From NCBI GenBank assembly GCA_910577685.1, contig CAJTOH010000002.1, positions 1 to 64,000 on the forward strand: 64,000 nucleotides of DNA, written 5' to 3'. The notes under the pieces were generated by a model. That model was given only the letters and a program-made list of their open reading frames with translations, ran no database searches and was not told the origin of the DNA. This document shows positions 63,549-64,000 of this stretch, piece after piece; the first letter of the stretch is position 1; every line of letters begins with the position of its first letter. A program made the translations under genes and the position numbers. This DNA comes from an uncultured Dorea sp. (GTDB lineage: Bacteria; Bacillota; Clostridia; Lachnospirales; Lachnospiraceae).

Positions 63549-63998
63549 ATGAAAGTAATATTGACAGAAGACGTGAAATCCCTTGGAAAGAAGGGAGAGA
63601 TTGTAGAGGTGAGCGACGGCTACGCAAGAAATTTCATCCTTAAGAAGAAGAAAGGCGTGGAGGCCAACAGCCAGAACCTTAACGACCTTAAACTCAAGAA
63701 AGCCAACGATGATAAGCTGGCGCAGGAACAGCTCGAAGCCGCGAAAGAGCTGGGCAAAAAGATCGAAGCAGGCAAGGTCGAGATGTCTATAAAGACCGGC
63801 GAGGGCGGCAAAGCGTTCGGTTCCATTGCGTCTAAGGAGCTTGCGGCAGAAGTAAAGGAACAGATGGGACTGGCCGTAGACAAAAAGAAGATTCAGCTCA
63901 AAGAGGCTATTAAGACTCTTGGAACTCATAACGTGCCGATTAAGCTGCATCCGAAGGTAACCGTAGAATTGAAAGTAATCGTGAGCGAGGAAGTTTAG
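63549..63998 (+). CDS. rplI: 50S ribosomal protein L9
   Basis: 149 aa. The start MKVILTEDVKSLGKKGEIVEVSDGYARN (given here as the known L9 N-terminal signature, K-rich with the GYARNFI turn) is followed by a long helix and a C-terminal RNA-binding domain. It starts one base after the gdpP stop, with AGGAGG overlapping the end of gdpP. The window ends just beyond its stop. Confidence 0.97.
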   Translation: MKVILTEDVKSLGKKGEIVEVSDGYARNFILKKKKGVEANSQNLNDLKLKKANDDKLAQEQLEAAKELGKKIEAGKVEMSIKTGEGGKAFGSIASKELAAEVKEQMGLAVDKKKIQLKEAIKTLGTHNVPIKLHPKVTVELKVIVSEEV

Positions 63999-64000
63999 CA

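Noticed and set aside
1..64000. CRISPR arrays, rRNA or tRNA genes, IS elements
   Set aside because: No repeat-spacer array, no rRNA or cloverleaf-like tRNA sequence and no transposase were seen on either strand.

Overview
The window is from a Gram-positive, low-to-mid GC Firmicute, most likely a gut Lachnospiraceae (Clostridia). Evidence: strong AGGAGG ribosome-binding sites, TTGACA/TATAAT promoters, the neighbourhood murB-rapZ-whiA-(HPr-like), GdpP next to ribosomal protein L9, WhiA, a LoaP-type NusG paralogue, a FeoB-associated Cys-rich protein, and a Wzx/Wzy capsule locus with a CpsBCD phosphoregulatory module. Almost everything up to base 58,300 is on the minus strand.

Layout in plus coordinates. 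1-4,890: str operon (rpsL-rpsG-fusA-tuf). 4,891-5,865: a tyrosine recombinase. 6,079-38,190: one large capsule/exopolysaccharide locus read right to left from a consensus promoter at 38,162-38,190 to a strong hairpin terminator at 6,079-6,113. 38,503-39,453: an HD-domain protein and a small hypothetical. 39,994-41,091: an M24 peptidase. 41,285-44,577: a Fur-controlled feo ferrous-iron operon. 44,754-54,059: rplJ-rplL-rpoB-rpoC with an L10 leader. 54,243-58,285: lipid kinase, HPr-like, whiA, rapZ, murB. 58,474-63,998: a CNNM/CBS membrane protein (+), a sugar-binding lipoprotein (-), gdpP and rplI (+).

Capsule locus in transcription order: CpsB phosphatase, CpsC and CpsD tyrosine-kinase pair, an Ig-like membrane-anchored protein, an LCP ligase, a tiny one-helix protein, a CapD-type 4,6-dehydratase, LoaP antiterminator, an AAA-ATPase/nuclease-like ORFan, a small hypothetical, the priming sugar transferase (followed by a decayed second copy), an epimerase, glycosyltransferases and an acyltransferase, Wzy, a CDP-glycerol-type transferase, Wzx, a complete sialic acid set (neuD, neuB, an SGNH esterase, neuA, neuC), an epimerase, an O-acetyltransferase, and a complete 2-aminoethylphosphonate (AEP) set (cytidylyltransferase, transaminase, PEP mutase, phosphonopyruvate decarboxylase), ending with a UDP-glucuronate-type epimerase. 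The gene content predicts a Wzy-dependent polymer carrying both sialic acid and AEP.

The most interesting signal is a pair of long poly-G tracts inside two modification genes of this locus. A G9 tract breaks the serine-acetyltransferase-like O-acetyltransferase (one added G restores a normal 199-aa protein), and a G10 tract lies in frame in the NeuA-like SGNH esterase. These look like slipped-strand contingency loci, one OFF and one ON, which would phase-vary O-acetylation in a sialylated, phosphonate-bearing capsule. The whole capsule/feo block separates rpoC from rpsL, which are adjacent in most Firmicutes, and a tyrosine recombinase lies at its rpsL side. This suggests that the interval is an insertion hotspot.

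All family names come from reading motifs by eye; no database search was possible. Start codons were moved from the longest open frame wherever a ribosome-binding site or gene overlap favoured another start.
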